The position numbers and the translations under genes were made by a program. From contig CAMAXU010000013.1 of NCBI GenBank assembly GCA_945862455.1, forward strand, positions 1 to 45,418: a stretch of DNA of 45,418 bases. Reading direction: 5' to 3'. Within the stretch, counting starts at the first letter, position 1, and each line of letters starts with the position of its first letter. Positions 1 through 9,304 of this stretch are shown piece after piece. The notes under the pieces were generated by a model. It did no database searches, had not been told where the DNA came from, and worked only from the letters and a program-made list of their open reading frames with translations. The stretch is from Rickettsia typhi (GTDB lineage Bacteria; Pseudomonadota; Alphaproteobacteria; Rickettsiales; UBA1997).

Positions 1-1169
1 ACGTAACAGGAGGAAGTCCAAGCACAGGAACTGTAGCATCGGGATCAGGAATAATAAACTGCAATATCGCAAGTAATTACTCAAGCAGTGGATTTGCTTA
101 TAACTGTAATGGCGGAGCTGCAATTACGGGAACATGCCCTTGTGCAACGACGGGATATACTGGTGAAAACTGCTCAACATGTGATACGGCTAATGGTTAT
201 GCTTCGAATGGAAGTGGCGGATGCGCATTGCAATGTACAATTAATGGGGTAACTGGAATCACAAATGGAACCAAAGTTAATACTAATTCAATTAGTTTAC
301 CCTGTAACGCCATTGGTGCCAGCGGGTCTATTACTTATACTTGCTCTAATGGTTCTTTGAATAATTTAGTTAATAACTGCGTTATGACATCTTGCACTGG
401 TGGCAACATAATTAACACAACTGCCTATCCCGGTGACATTATTCACGCATTTACTTCTGGTAGCGCAACGCTTATATGTAATAAAAACTTGACAGCAAAA
501 GTTCTGGTGGTTGCTGGTGGTGGTGGTGGTGGCTCGGGTGGAGGAGGAGGTGGAGGAGGTGGTGTAATTTATAATTCTGCTTTTTCCATCACATCAGGAC
601 AATCTTACAATGCTGTAGTTGGTGAAGGAGGGTCAGGAGATACAAATGGTCAAGGTTCTGCACTTTCCAATGCTTTGGTCTCTATTATTGCATATGGTGG
701 TGGAACACAAGCTGCACAGGGCGGATCTGGTGGTGGTGGTGGTTACGGAAGTGGCGCTTCTGGTGCCAGCTTGAACGGCCAAGGAAATGCAGGCGGAACA
801 TGCGATGTTAATGGCGGGAGTTGCTTGTCTGGTGGTGGTGGCGGCGGTGGTGGTGCTGGTAGCGTAGGAGGTAATCCAATTATGATGATGATGGGAGGAA
901 TGGGTGGTAACGGCGCAGATTACAGCAGCATCTTCTCAACCAATTTCGGACATAACGGATGGTTTGCTGGCGGTGGAGGTGGGAAAGGAAACACTCCAAG
1001 TGGTGTAACCGTTGGAATTGGAGCTAACGGCGGCGGTGGCCATGGATCAGGCAGATCAGGCGATACACCTGCAGCCGCCATGAATAACACCGGTGGTGGT
1101 GGTGGTGGTGGAATTGGCGCCGGTGGTGCTGGCGGAAGTGGCATTATCCTTATACGCTACACCAACTAA
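1..1169 (+). CDS. Glycine-rich, cysteine-containing surface protein (5' end outside the window)
   Basis: The reading frame is open from base 3 to the stop at 1167-1169, so the gene begins upstream. A TTG at 228 is only an internal codon. The first roughly 130 visible residues are rich in Cys, Gly, Ser and Thr, with EGF-like spacing (CPCATTGYTGENCSTC). They continue into short modules of the type CNAIGASGSITYTCSNG, which look like units of a longer repetitive exported protein. The C-terminal two thirds is a glycine-rich domain beginning VLVVAGGGGGG and ending SGIILIRYTN, the layout of the glycine-rich domain seen in bacterial and phage surface proteins. Poly-Gly is encoded partly by pure GGT runs (516-530, 831-858, 1092-1109). 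A surface or adhesin-like role is inferred; no signal peptide or anchor is visible. GC content is higher than in the neighbours because of the glycine codons. Confidence 0.75.
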   Translation, partial: VTGGSPSTGTVASGSGIINCNIASNYSSSGFAYNCNGGAAITGTCPCATTGYTGENCSTCDTANGYASNGSGGCALQCTINGVTGITNGTKVNTNSISLPCNAIGASGSITYTCSNGSLNNLVNNCVMTSCTGGNIINTTAYPGDIIHAFTSGSATLICNKNLTAKVLVVAGGGGGGSGGGGGGGGGVIYNSAFSITSGQSYNAVVGEGGSGDTNGQGSALSNALVSIIAYGGGTQAAQGGSGGGGGYGSGASGASLNGQGNAGGTCDVNGGSCLSGGGGGGGGAGSVGGNPIMMMMGGMGGNGADYSSIFSTNFGHNGWFAGGGGGKGNTPSGVTVGIGANGGGGHGSGRSGDTPAAAMNNTGGGGGGGIGAGGAGGSGIILIRYTN

Positions 1170-1172
1170 ATT

Positions 1173-2174
1173 ATGACCCAAACTTTCACAGAAAAGTTTA
1201 ACAAAAATCGGCGTGGCTATTTTTCATTTATAATTTTAGCCACGCTTTTTTTGGTTACAATTTTTGCTGAATTCTTGGCCAATGACAGACCTTTGGTTGT
1301 GTACTTCAACAATAAATTTTATTTTCCGGTAATTCAAAATATTCCTGAAAAAAACTTTGGCGGCGAGTTTGAAACTCAAGCCGATTTTCGTGACCCAGTA
1401 GTTCAAGAATTAATCAACAAAAACGGTTGGATGATTTTTGCACCAATTCCATTTTCTTACCAAACCATCAATTTCAACATCAAGACTCCCGCCCCTTCTA
1501 AGCCAACAATAACTAACCTTCTTGGCACTGATGACAATGGCCGCGACGTTTTAGCGCGCGTAATTTACGGCATCAGAATTTCTCTAATTTTTGGATTAGT
1601 TTTAACTTTTTTTAGCGCAATTTTAGGAATTTTCCTAGGCGTAATTCAAGGATATTTCGGTGGTCTTTGCGACCTTATTTTACAACGCTTCTTAGAAATC
1701 TGGTCGAGCATGCCGGTTTTATTTTTACTGATAATTTTATCCTCAATAATCACGCCCAGCTTTTTTACACTTTTAATTTTGATGCTGTTATTTAGCTGGA
1801 TGTCGCTCGCTGGATATGTTCGTGCAGAATTTTTAAGATTACGCAATTTCGACTTTGTTCGCGCCAGCAAAGCTTTGGGAGCTAGTAATTTGCGAATTAT
1901 TTTTCGCCATATTTTACCAAATGCCTCACCAGTAATTCTCGCCAATTTACCATTTTTACTCGCTGGCTCAATTACAACTCTAACTTCACTCGATTTTCTC
2001 GGCCTCGGATTACCAATTGGATCGCCGTCCTTAGGCGAATTATTAGCTCAAGGAAAAAATAATTTAAACGCTTACTGGCTTGGAATTAGCGGATTTGTAA
2101 CCATTACCACAATTTTAACTTTGCTTGTTTTTATCGGCGAAGCACTTCGTGATGCATTTGACACCAGAAAATAA
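1173..2174 (+). CDS. yejE: Peptide/microcin C-type ABC transporter permease YejE
   Basis: This is an inner-membrane permease of the YejABEF (oligopeptide/microcin C import) type. Its 333 residues match YejE along the whole length: an N-terminal NRRGY segment before the first membrane helix, a periplasmic part with FGGEF, QADF and NGWM, then LLGTDDNGRDVLARVIYG, and a C-terminal BPD permease domain. The EAA-like loop that contacts the ATPase (RASKALGAS...HILPNA) lies at about residues 229-250. SLDFLGLGLPIGSPSLGELL is also typical. The start lies 3 bp after the stop of the glycine-rich gene, so the two are probably co-transcribed. The partners yejA, yejB and yejF are not in the window and the next gene is pdhC, so at least yejF must be elsewhere or absent. 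Confidence 0.9.
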   Translation: MTQTFTEKFNKNRRGYFSFIILATLFLVTIFAEFLANDRPLVVYFNNKFYFPVIQNIPEKNFGGEFETQADFRDPVVQELINKNGWMIFAPIPFSYQTINFNIKTPAPSKPTITNLLGTDDNGRDVLARVIYGIRISLIFGLVLTFFSAILGIFLGVIQGYFGGLCDLILQRFLEIWSSMPVLFLLIILSSIITPSFFTLLILMLLFSWMSLAGYVRAEFLRLRNFDFVRASKALGASNLRIIFRHILPNASPVILANLPFLLAGSITTLTSLDFLGLGLPIGSPSLGELLAQGKNNLNAYWLGISGFVTITTILTLLVFIGEALRDAFDTRK

Positions 2175-2179
2175 TTTAC

Positions 2180-2194
2180 TTTTGCATCGCAAAA
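2180..2194 (+). terminator. Weak hairpin after yejE
   Basis: TTTTGC, ATC, GCAAAA form a 6-bp stem just after the yejE stop. A T-rich stretch follows a few bases later. The stem is weak, so this is a possible terminator only. Confidence 0.25.
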
Positions 2195-2237
2195 AATAGT
2201 TTCTTTTTATTCCTTTAAACAAAATCAAATTTAACAC

Positions 2238-3494
2238 ATGCCAATTGAAATTCTTATGCCCGCTCTTTCTCCAACAATGAAAGAGGGAAATCTTGCAAAA
2301 TGGGTAAAAAAAGAAGGCGACAAAATCAAAGCCGGCGAAGTAATTGCCGAGATCGAAACCGATAAAGCAACTATGGAAGTTGAAGCAGTTGATGAAGGAA
2401 TTTTAGGAAAAATTCTAGTCAATGAAGGCACTGAAAATGTTGCTGTAAATTCATGCATCGCATTAATTTTAGAAGATGGCGAAGATAAAAAAGCTTTAGA
2501 AAATTATGCTTCAAAAGCTGCTCCAACCGAGGTCGCAGCTCCGAAAGCAGAAGAGAAAAAAGAAGAAAAAACTGTAGCCAATGCACCAGCAGCTCAACAA
2601 AATCAATTATCTGCAAGCTTTTCATCTCATGTAAAAGCTAGTCCACTTGCAAAAAGAATTGCTAAAGATGAAGGTGTTGCACTATCTCAAATCAATGGCT
2701 CCGGTCCACACGGCAGAATTATTAAAGAAGATGTTTTAGGATTCATCAATAGCGGCGGTTCCGCTAAAGGCTTGGTTCGTCGCAATCCGCAAGAAACCTA
2801 CGCAGTTAAAAATAACAATATGCGCAAAGTTATTGCTAAAAGACTTTTGGAATCGAAACAAACAGTTCCACATTTTTATCTTTCTTGTGAATTCAATATC
2901 AGCAAGCTTCAAGAGCTACGTTCAGCTTTAAATGAAGTTGCGCCTCACGATGAAAATGGCAACCCAGCTTACAAAATTTCAGTTAATGATTTGATTATTA
3001 AAGCAGTTGCAATGTCTTTGAAAAAAGTTCCGGAAGCCAACTCTTCTTGGACTGATGATGCGGTTTTAATTTACAATAATATCGACATCTCAATGGCGGT
3101 AGCAATTGATGGCGGCTTGATTACTCCAATCATTAAAAATGCTGATCAAAAAACTATTCAGGCAATTTCAACTGAAACCAAACAATTAGCTAAAAAGGCG
3201 CGCGACGGCAAATTGCAACCGGAAGAATTTCAAGGCGGCTCTTTCAGCATTTCTAATTTAGGAATGTTTGGAATTGATAATTTTTCAGCAATTGTCAATC
3301 CACCGCAAAGCTGTATTCTGGCTGTTGCACGCGCGGTTGACAAACCAATAGTTGATCATGGTCAAATTAAAATCGCTTCAATGATGAATGTAACTTTATC
3401 TTCAGATCATCGCTCTGTTGATGGCTCTGTGGGTGCAGAATTTTTGAAAGCATTGCGTCGTTATATTGAGCATCCGATTTTGATGGTGGTTTAA
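2238..3494 (+). CDS. pdhC: Pyruvate dehydrogenase E2, dihydrolipoamide acetyltransferase
   Basis: This is the E2 core of the pyruvate dehydrogenase complex. It transfers acetyl groups from the lipoyl arm to CoA in the cytoplasm. Domains in order: one lipoyl domain (residues 1-76, lipoyl-lysine K43 in ETDKATM); an Ala/Glu/Lys-rich linker (about 85-130); the E3-binding domain (about 133-170, [13 protein letters not shown] and [11 protein letters not shown]); and the catalytic domain with the active-site HRSVDG (H391, D395). The opening [14 protein letters not shown] is typical of the mitochondrial/alphaproteobacterial PDH E2, and 418 residues is the usual length. Genes for E1 (pdhA, pdhB) and E3 are not present here. 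No Shine-Dalgarno sequence is visible. A 2-oxoglutarate dehydrogenase E2 (odhB) is less likely from the N-terminal sequence. Confidence 0.93.
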   Translation: MPIEILMPALSPTMKEGNLAKWVKKEGDKIKAGEVIAEIETDKATMEVEAVDEGILGKILVNEGTENVAVNSCIALILEDGEDKKALENYASKAAPTEVAAPKAEEKKEEKTVANAPAAQQNQLSASFSSHVKASPLAKRIAKDEGVALSQINGSGPHGRIIKEDVLGFINSGGSAKGLVRRNPQETYAVKNNNMRKVIAKRLLESKQTVPHFYLSCEFNISKLQELRSALNEVAPHDENGNPAYKISVNDLIIKAVAMSLKKVPEANSSWTDDAVLIYNNIDISMAVAIDGGLITPIIKNADQKTIQAISTETKQLAKKARDGKLQPEEFQGGSFSISNLGMFGIDNFSAIVNPPQSCILAVARAVDKPIVDHGQIKIASMMNVTLSSDHRSVDGSVGAEFLKALRRYIEHPILMVV

Positions 3495-3610
3495 GAAAAA
3501 AACTCATTGCTTTAGAAATAAGTGCAATTTATTTTTTCGCAGTTCTTAAAAAACTAAATAGCACTAAGCTCCACCGCTCTAGGCAAAACAACTTATTAAA
3601 AAATAAATTT

Positions 3611-3904
3611 ATGGTCAAAATAATCGAATTAATTGTAGCTTTAACTTTGTTAATTTTCTCATTTTTTGCTGGCGTAAAATATTCAGATTCAATTAAAAGC
3701 CACGCAAGCTGGCTTTTTGAAGCAAAAGAAGAAGTAGAATTGCCAGATTTATCTAACGAAAATATTAACGAAAATAGTGTTACTCTTGATGAAAGTGGCG
3801 AAAACTTGGAAGCTTCTCAAGCAGCCACTCCACAAGATGCAGCGCCAATGGATAATCTTGATACCAACCCACAACACCCAACACCAAACGCACCGAATAA
3901 GTAA
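3611..3904 (+). CDS. Small single-pass membrane protein of unknown function
   Basis: The 97 residues do not match a family I recognise. There is one N-terminal hydrophobic segment (about residues 4-23, IELIVALTLLIFSFFAGVKY). A short basic-aromatic stretch and an acidic, Asn/Pro/Gln-rich low-complexity tail with TPQDAAP and NPQHPTPNAP follow. The likely topology is an inner-membrane anchor with a disordered tail. It lies 116 bp after pdhC and is followed by a strong hairpin, so it is probably the last gene of its transcript. It is judged real from its position, its codon use and its clean membrane segment, but the evidence is modest. Confidence 0.6.
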   Translation: MVKIIELIVALTLLIFSFFAGVKYSDSIKSHASWLFEAKEEVELPDLSNENINENSVTLDESGENLEASQAATPQDAAPMDNLDTNPQHPTPNAPNK

Positions 3905-3926
3905 TATAAGTAGTCGATCAAATTCA

Positions 3927-3960
3927 AACTTCGCTTGAGTTTAAAACCTCAAGCGAAGTT
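3927..3960. terminator. Perfect 13-bp inverted repeat, probable terminator
   Basis: AACTTCGCTTGAG at 3927-3939 and its exact complement at 3948-3960 enclose an 8-base loop. It sits 23 bases after the stop of the small membrane protein and before the DUF481 gene. No long T tract follows, so termination efficiency is uncertain. Confidence 0.6.
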
Positions 3961-4012
3961 AGCATAATTCACACACGTTTGCTAAAAGTAAGTGCTTAAA
4001 CCCGAAACCTAT

Positions 4013-4807
4013 ATGCGTCACCACGCTTTCATTATTTTTTTCCTTTCCTTCACTTTCCTACAATTTCCAGAAGAAGCTTTTGCTGTTGACTCTGAAGCCA
4101 ATCGTGAAGCGGTTGTGTCGCCTAGATCAAAACGTTTTTATAAAACCAGCAGCGCTAAAAAATATTTATCTTTTGGTGGCAATTATTCATCGGATTATAA
4201 TTCCAAAAGCTACGATTTAAACGCGCGTTATCTTTACCAAAGCAACAATTATATTCATGAAATAAACTTCCAAAATGAGAATAAATATGGCGATAGTGGC
4301 AGCGCAAAAAATAAACGTTATGACGTAAAAAAATCCGAGCTTTACGATTTTTCTCTTTCCAGCAAAGCGCGCATCAAAGACAGCGAAAATTATGGCGTGC
4401 TTTTTCATCGCACAATATATGACGATCTTTCCAAATTTTATTATGATTTACACACTGCTATTGGTTTGGGACGGATGTTTTTTAAAGAGAAACTCGAGTT
4501 TGACATCAGCATCGGCTATCACGATATAAAAACTTATGGACATGAAATTGATATTATCCCATCAATTAGAACTAATTTCAGAATCACAAAAAACCTTACT
4601 TTAACACAACGCGGCTATTGGTTTTTCGATCATGAAAGCATGGATAATGAATTGAAAAGTAGCTTGGTTTATCGAATTAGCGACCGCATGTCTTTAGAGT
4701 TACGCCATACTTTTGAGAAAAGAAGATATGAGGAAGATGATAAACATGTGGCGACAAATTTAGTGAATCGCACTGTGACTGCAGGATTGGTGTTCGATTT
4801 AAATTAA
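4013..4807 (+). CDS. DUF481-type outer-membrane beta-barrel protein
   Basis: A secreted protein of 264 residues with a signal peptide (RHHAFIIFFLSF... ending AFA before VDSEA). The mature part alternates polar and aromatic residues in strands such as YLSFGGNYSSDYNSKSYDLN, LTLTQRGYWFFDH, LKSSLVYRISDRMSLELRH and a C-terminal TVTAGLVFDLN. This is the pattern of DUF481 (YdiY-like, salt-induced outer-membrane) proteins. The ATG at 4013 is preferred because it starts the signal peptide directly; an in-frame GTG at 3992 would add seven residues. The gene overlaps the 3' end of convergent tatB by 4 bp. The outer-membrane location is inferred from the family and signal peptide; the substrate or role is unknown. 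Confidence 0.75.
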   Translation: MRHHAFIIFFLSFTFLQFPEEAFAVDSEANREAVVSPRSKRFYKTSSAKKYLSFGGNYSSDYNSKSYDLNARYLYQSNNYIHEINFQNENKYGDSGSAKNKRYDVKKSELYDFSLSSKARIKDSENYGVLFHRTIYDDLSKFYYDLHTAIGLGRMFFKEKLEFDISIGYHDIKTYGHEIDIIPSIRTNFRITKNLTLTQRGYWFFDHESMDNELKSSLVYRISDRMSLELRHTFEKRRYEEDDKHVATNLVNRTVTAGLVFDLN

Positions 4808-5187
4808 TTTGGTATAGTTATCTTGGAATTATCCTCATTATGCTTTTTAATTTCCAATTCAACTTCCTCTTCACTTAAATCTGATCTAATTTTTTTTACA
4901 TTCGGCACATAATGTTCATTACCATACATGTCAACAATCACTGTCATTTCTTCTTCCAACTTGGCTTTTTCTTCAGCAATTCCGCGGTTCAACTCATGTT
5001 TTAATTCATCAATTCCCAACTCACCTTCCATTTCTTTTAACGACTTCTTCAAATCACCATACATTCTTTTTGCGCGATAAAAAATTTTTCCCACAAAATG
5101 AGCAATTTCGGGCAAATCCTTCGGCTTGATAAAAATCAAGGCGATTAGAATAACCAAAATTAATTCTGCGAAGGAAAAACCGAACAT
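4804..5187 (-). CDS. tatB: Sec-independent (twin-arginine) translocase subunit TatB
   Basis: This is the TatB component of the twin-arginine translocase, which with TatC recognises folded exported substrates at the inner membrane. The 127 residues begin MFGFSFAELILVILIALIFI, the TatA/B membrane helix with its conserved FGFS and E8, followed by the hinge KPKDLPE. An amphipathic helix (HFVGKIFYRAKRMYGDL) and a charged C-terminal region follow. The length and the IKPKDLPEI motif fit TatB better than TatA. It lies 26 bp downstream of pstB on the same strand. tatC is not in the window. The last codons coincide with a 17-base sequence that recurs at the end of a hairpin repeat (25865-25881). Confidence 0.85.
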   Translation of the reverse strand: MFGFSFAELILVILIALIFIKPKDLPEIAHFVGKIFYRAKRMYGDLKKSLKEMEGELGIDELKHELNRGIAEEKAKLEEEMTVIVDMYGNEHYVPNVKKIRSDLSEEEVELEIKKHNEDNSKITIPN

Positions 5188-5213
5188 TTAAATGAAAATC
5201 GATTAAAAAATTT

Positions 5214-5972
5214 CTAGCCAAATCTGCCGGTGATATAATCCTGCGTTTGTTGATTATTCGGATTAGTAAAAATTTTATCCGTCGTATCATATTCAACAAT
5301 TTTACCCATGTTGAAGAAAGCCGTCATGTTTGAAACGCGAGCCGCTTGCTGCATTGAGTGCGTAACAATAATGATCGTAAAATTATCTTTTAATTCATCG
5401 ATTAATTCTTCAATTTTTGCGGTGGCAATTGGGTCAAGCGCCGAACAAGGCTCGTCCATCAAAATCACTTCTGGTTCAATTGCAATTGTACGTGCAATGC
5501 ACAGACGTTGTTGTTGCCCGCCTGAAAGTCCGCTGGCTTGATCATTCAAACGATCTTTGACTTCTTTCCACAGGCCAGCTTTGGTTAAACTGCTTTCAAC
5601 AATTTCGTCGAGCTGTTTTTTATTTTGAAAAAGACCGTGAATTCTTGGCCCGTAAGCCACATTTTCATAAATTGATTTTGGAAAAGGATTTGGCTTTTGA
5701 AATACCATGCCGACAGAAGCCCGAAGCAGCACCAGATCTAGGTTTTGATTATAAATATTTTGACCATCGAGCGTAATTTTACCTTCGATTTTGCAACCCA
5801 AAATAGTGTCATTCATACGATTGATGCAACGCAAGAAGGATGATTTTCCGCATCCTGAAGGCCCGATCAAAGCCGTGACACTGTGCTCCTTAAAATCCAA
5901 ATTAATGTCAAATAAAGCTTGTTTTTGGCCGTAGAATAAATTGATATTTTTTGCTGAAATTTTGCTGGTCAT
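5214..5972 (-). CDS. pstB: Phosphate ABC transporter ATP-binding protein PstB
   Basis: This is the ATPase of the high-affinity phosphate importer PstSCAB, on the cytoplasmic face of the inner membrane. Walker A is GPSGCGKSS (residues 37-45), the ABC signature is LSGGQQQ (149-155), Walker B ends VILMDEP (D173, E174) and the H-loop is VTHS. PstB-specific stretches such as RCINRMND and [16 protein letters not shown] are present. The ATG at 5972 gives 252 residues, the usual length; an upstream in-frame TTG would add 12 unlikely residues. pstS, pstC, pstA and phoU are not in the window, and tatB follows on the same strand. Its 5' end is divergent from the sensor kinase, with about 78 bp between the start codons. 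Confidence 0.93.
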   Translation of the reverse strand: MTSKISAKNINLFYGQKQALFDINLDFKEHSVTALIGPSGCGKSSFLRCINRMNDTILGCKIEGKITLDGQNIYNQNLDLVLLRASVGMVFQKPNPFPKSIYENVAYGPRIHGLFQNKKQLDEIVESSLTKAGLWKEVKDRLNDQASGLSGGQQQRLCIARTIAIEPEVILMDEPCSALDPIATAKIEELIDELKDNFTIIIVTHSMQQAARVSNMTAFFNMGKIVEYDTTDKIFTNPNNQQTQDYITGRFG

Positions 5973-6050
5973 GACTGCGATTTGTAGAAGAGATTTAAGA
6001 ACTGCCAAACAAAATATTTTTTCATTTCTAAATTAACATTTATTTCTTTG

Positions 6051-7424
6051 ATGAGATTCAAAAAATTCATTCCCCGTTCACTTTATGGAAGATTTTTGCT
6101 GATCATCGTGGTGCCGATTTTGGTCGTGCAACTGGTTTCGATTTACGTTTTTTATTTTACACATCTTGATGTAATCAGTAAACACATGGCTCGCAACATT
6201 GTTGAGGAAATGGTCTTCATCAAAAAGTCAGTCAATAAACCAGAATATAAAAGTCTTTTACAGGATTTTTCCCAAAATGTGAGTTTACATTTTTCTTTTG
6301 AGGAAAGACGTCGTTTAAAAAAGAAAAAAATTGGCGATAGTAATTGGCGCCAGAATAAAATTTATGATTATATTGATCCATTGGTTGATCCCTACAACCG
6401 CTTAAAATCAGAGCTTGATAATCACGGCTTAAAACCTTATGAAATTTTTGAAAGCCCAGATGATGATGATTTTATAATTGTCAAAGTTCAAACCAAGCAA
6501 GGCTTAATTTCTTACGATGTTCCAATTAAAAAAATCACCAGTTCCAGTTCTTATGTTTTTACATTTTGGATGATTTTAACCGCACTCATAACTTCCTTCA
6601 TTTCGATAGTTTTTCTGCGCAATCAAATTCGTTCAATTCTAGAATTACGAGACGTTGCTGAAAAATTTGGACGTGGACAAAATGTAGAAAATATCAAGCC
6701 TCGCGGCTCAGAAGAAATCCGCTCGCTGGCAATTTCTTTTATTAAAATGAAAGAGCGGGTAATGCGCCAAATTACTCAGCGAACAGAAATGTTATCCGGC
6801 GTTTCTCACGATTTGCGAACTCCCTTAACTCGCATGAAATTACAACTGGAAATGATGCAAAAATCCGAAGAAAGTGAGGATTTAAAAAATGATATTTCTG
6901 ATATGGAAAAGTTGGTAGATGAATATCTCGATTTCGCCCGCTCTGATGATAAAGAAAAAAGTAATTTGATTGAGATCAAAAAATTTCTGCAGGAAAAAAT
7001 CATCAATTATTATAATAAAATGAACAAACGAATTGATGGCTTTCTAAACCTCAAAGATGATCTCGAAATACCCGTAAAAAAACTAGCCTTGAAGCGCGCT
7101 CTGGTTAACTTAATTGACAATGCTTTTAATTACGGAAGCTTGGTTAGTTTAACCGCTTCTCTTTCCGATAATAATCTGATTATTTCAATTGATGATAATG
7201 GTCCGGGCATTCCTAAAAATGAGCGCAACAATGTTTTTAAGCCCTTTTATCGTATTGACAATTCTCGTAACCTCGATAAAAAAGCCGCCCAATTCACATC
7301 TGGAGGAGGCTCTGGACTTGGATTGGCAATTGCAATGGACGCTATCACTTCTCACGGCGGTCGCATAAAACTTTCCGACTCACCATTTGGCGGACTTCGT
7401 GTAACAATTTTTATTCCAGTTTAA
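6051..7424 (+). CDS. EnvZ-like membrane sensor histidine kinase
   Basis: A two-component sensor kinase of 457 residues. TM1 is at about 13-36 ([20 protein letters not shown]), a periplasmic region covers about 37-165, and TM2 ([21 protein letters not shown]) is at about 167-188. A HAMP segment follows, then the phospho-acceptor helix [13 protein letters not shown] with H253. The ATP-binding domain has N-box [11 protein letters not shown]1 DDNGPGIP and G2 GSGLGLA. The N-terminal pattern and RTPLTR resemble alphaproteobacterial EnvZ. ATG at 6051 is chosen over the TTG immediately before it. No response regulator is adjacent, so its partner is elsewhere. The stop overlaps the start of the UDP-xylose synthase gene by one base (TAATG), which suggests translational coupling to the sugar operon. 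Confidence 0.88.
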   Translation: MRFKKFIPRSLYGRFLLIIVVPILVVQLVSIYVFYFTHLDVISKHMARNIVEEMVFIKKSVNKPEYKSLLQDFSQNVSLHFSFEERRRLKKKKIGDSNWRQNKIYDYIDPLVDPYNRLKSELDNHGLKPYEIFESPDDDDFIIVKVQTKQGLISYDVPIKKITSSSSYVFTFWMILTALITSFISIVFLRNQIRSILELRDVAEKFGRGQNVENIKPRGSEEIRSLAISFIKMKERVMRQITQRTEMLSGVSHDLRTPLTRMKLQLEMMQKSEESEDLKNDISDMEKLVDEYLDFARSDDKEKSNLIEIKKFLQEKIINYYNKMNKRIDGFLNLKDDLEIPVKKLALKRALVNLIDNAFNYGSLVSLTASLSDNNLIISIDDNGPGIPKNERNNVFKPFYRIDNSRNLDKKAAQFTSGGGSGLGLAIAMDAITSHGGRIKLSDSPFGGLRVTIFIPV

Positions 7425-8362
7425 TGAAGCGAATCTTAGTAACCGGCGGCGCCGGCTTTCTTGGCTCTTTTTTATGTGAAAGACTTTTAGCAGCGGGAAA
7501 TGATGTAATCTCACTCGATAATTATTTCTGCGGCAGCAAAAAAAATATCGAGCATTTGATGAGCAATTCACGCTTTGAAGCAATGCGACACGATGTTACG
7601 CAGCCAATTCATATAGAAGTTGATGAAATCTATAACTTTGCTTGTCCAGCTTCTCCGGTGCATTATCAACACAATCCGGTTCATACTACAAAAACCTGCG
7701 TCATGGGCGCAATCAACATGCTAGAATTAGCGCGCAACATAAATGCTAAAATCATTCAAGCTTCAACTTCAGAAATTTACGGCGATCCTTTGGTTCATCC
7801 GCAATCTGAAGAATATTTTGGCAATGTAAATACAATGGGCGCAAGATCTTGCTATGACGAAGGCAAGCGCGTTGCAGAAACTTTGTTTTATGATTATCAC
7901 AAACAATATGGCACCGACATCAGAATTATCCGAATTTTCAATACCTATGGCCCGCGCATGTCGGTAAATGATGGTCGCGTGATTTCAAATTTTATTGTTC
8001 AAGCTCTACAAGGTGAAGATATTACAGTTTACGGCAAGGGCGATCAAACCAGATCATTTTGCTATGTTGATGATTTGGTAGATGGAATTATCAACTTCAT
8101 GAATTTATCAGGCAGTGAAATTGGCCCAATTAATCTGGGTAATCCGAGTGAATTTACTATTTTAGAATTAGCCCAAAAAGTTTTACAAATGACTAATTCA
8201 AAATCAAAAATCATTTTCAAAGATTTGCCGCAAAACGACCCGATGCAGCGCAAACCCGTAATTGAGAAAGCGCAAAACTTGATCAACTTTTCTCCAAAAG
8301 TTGATCTTGAAAAAGGCTTAGAAAAAACTATTCAATATTTCAAAAAAATTTTGGAAAAATAA
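7424..8362 (+). CDS. UDP-glucuronate decarboxylase (UDP-xylose synthase)
   Basis: An extended short-chain dehydrogenase/reductase that converts UDP-glucuronate to UDP-xylose with bound NAD. The Rossmann motif TGGAGFLGS is at residues 7-15. The catalytic Ser/Thr cluster STSEIYGDP is near 114 and the YxxxK pair is Y144/K148 in RSCYDEGKR. The stretches [19 protein letters not shown] and [14 protein letters not shown] are characteristic of the UXS subfamily rather than UDP-glucose or UDP-glucuronate epimerases. At 312 residues it is a normal single-domain UXS. It is translationally coupled to the kinase upstream and ends next to the GT61 gene. The substrate would be supplied by the UDP-glucose dehydrogenase two genes downstream. 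Confidence 0.88.
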   Translation: MKRILVTGGAGFLGSFLCERLLAAGNDVISLDNYFCGSKKNIEHLMSNSRFEAMRHDVTQPIHIEVDEIYNFACPASPVHYQHNPVHTTKTCVMGAINMLELARNINAKIIQASTSEIYGDPLVHPQSEEYFGNVNTMGARSCYDEGKRVAETLFYDYHKQYGTDIRIIRIFNTYGPRMSVNDGRVISNFIVQALQGEDITVYGKGDQTRSFCYVDDLVDGIINFMNLSGSEIGPINLGNPSEFTILELAQKVLQMTNSKSKIIFKDLPQNDPMQRKPVIEKAQNLINFSPKVDLEKGLEKTIQYFKKILEK

Positions 8363-9304
8363 ATGACCGGAATTTTTGCAATTCATAAGCTAAAAAATGC
8401 TAAAATAACCAACAACTCCGTTATTTTACACAAAGGCAAAGTAGTTAAAGAATCCTGCGTGGCAGAGCCTCAATATCAAAAATATCAAGAATTTGGATTT
8501 CTCTTAAAATATTTTTTCCCGATTTTTACAAATCCTAGAAAAACTTATATTTTAATCACCGATGAATGGTCAAAAAATTATTGTCATTGGCTGTGGGAAT
8601 CGCTTTCAAAACTGATAAAATTAAAAAAAGAATTTCCAAAAGCAGTTTTACTTTTGCCAAAATCATATCTTAAAATTGACTTTGTAGTAAAAAGCTTGGA
8701 AGCCTTTGGTTTCAACCAAAACAACATTAAAACAATTCCTGAGAAATCACATTTACGAGTAAAAAATCTCGCTTTTATTCCTTGTATAAACATCACTTCT
8801 TCAGGCTATTATGATTTTTTAAAGCCAAAAGAAGTGTCTAAACTAGTGACTTCGCATTATTTAGAAAAATTAAAAACCAATTTCGGCGAAAGAATTTACA
8901 TTAGCCGTTCTAACCCCAAAAAAAATACCACTCGCCAAATTTCCAATGAACAAGAATTAACGGCGATGCTTTCAAATCATGGCTTTAAAACTGTTTACAT
9001 GGAAAATTTCTCTTTCTTAGAACAGATTTCAATTATGAATTTTGCAAAATATATTATTGCTCCTCATGGCGCTGGTATAGCAAATACAATGTTTTCCAAA
9101 CCAGAATCTTATTTATTGGAACTGGTAAATATCGATTGGCAAAAAACCTGCTTTGCTGAAATTGCTGAAAAAATGGCAATAAATTATTATCGCATTGATT
9201 GCTATTCTTTATCCGGCGCAGAAAAAAATTTAGAATTTAGAGATGTCACAGTTGATATTTTAGAACTCGAAGAAAAATTAATTAAAATTTTAAGATCAAA
9301 ATGA
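8363..9304 (+). CDS. GT61-family (DUF563) glycosyltransferase
   Basis: A putative cytoplasmic glycosyltransferase of 313 residues. The GT61 hallmarks are visible: YCHWLWES near residues 73-80 (H75), the ERIYISRSN arginine/serine motif in the middle, EQISIMNFAKYIIAPHGAGIAN (the family's PHGAG motif, H235) and a C-terminal LELV segment. GT61 includes xylosyltransferases in plants and uncharacterised bacterial members. Placement between UDP-xylose synthase and UDP-glucose dehydrogenase makes UDP-xylose or UDP-glucuronate the most likely donor, which is inference. There is no membrane segment. The start codon directly follows the upstream stop, and the last bases overlap ugd by 4 bp (ATGA). The acceptor is unknown, probably a surface polysaccharide or lipid-linked glycan. 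Confidence 0.8.
   Translation: MTGIFAIHKLKNAKITNNSVILHKGKVVKESCVAEPQYQKYQEFGFLLKYFFPIFTNPRKTYILITDEWSKNYCHWLWESLSKLIKLKKEFPKAVLLLPKSYLKIDFVVKSLEAFGFNQNNIKTIPEKSHLRVKNLAFIPCINITSSGYYDFLKPKEVSKLVTSHYLEKLKTNFGERIYISRSNPKKNTTRQISNEQELTAMLSNHGFKTVYMENFSFLEQISIMNFAKYIIAPHGAGIANTMFSKPESYLLELVNIDWQKTCFAEIAEKMAINYYRIDCYSLSGAEKNLEFRDVTVDILELEEKLIKILRSK

Noticed and set aside
920-1144. An antisense frame encoding a proline-rich peptide
   Set aside because: It is the complement of poly-glycine codons in the surface protein gene.
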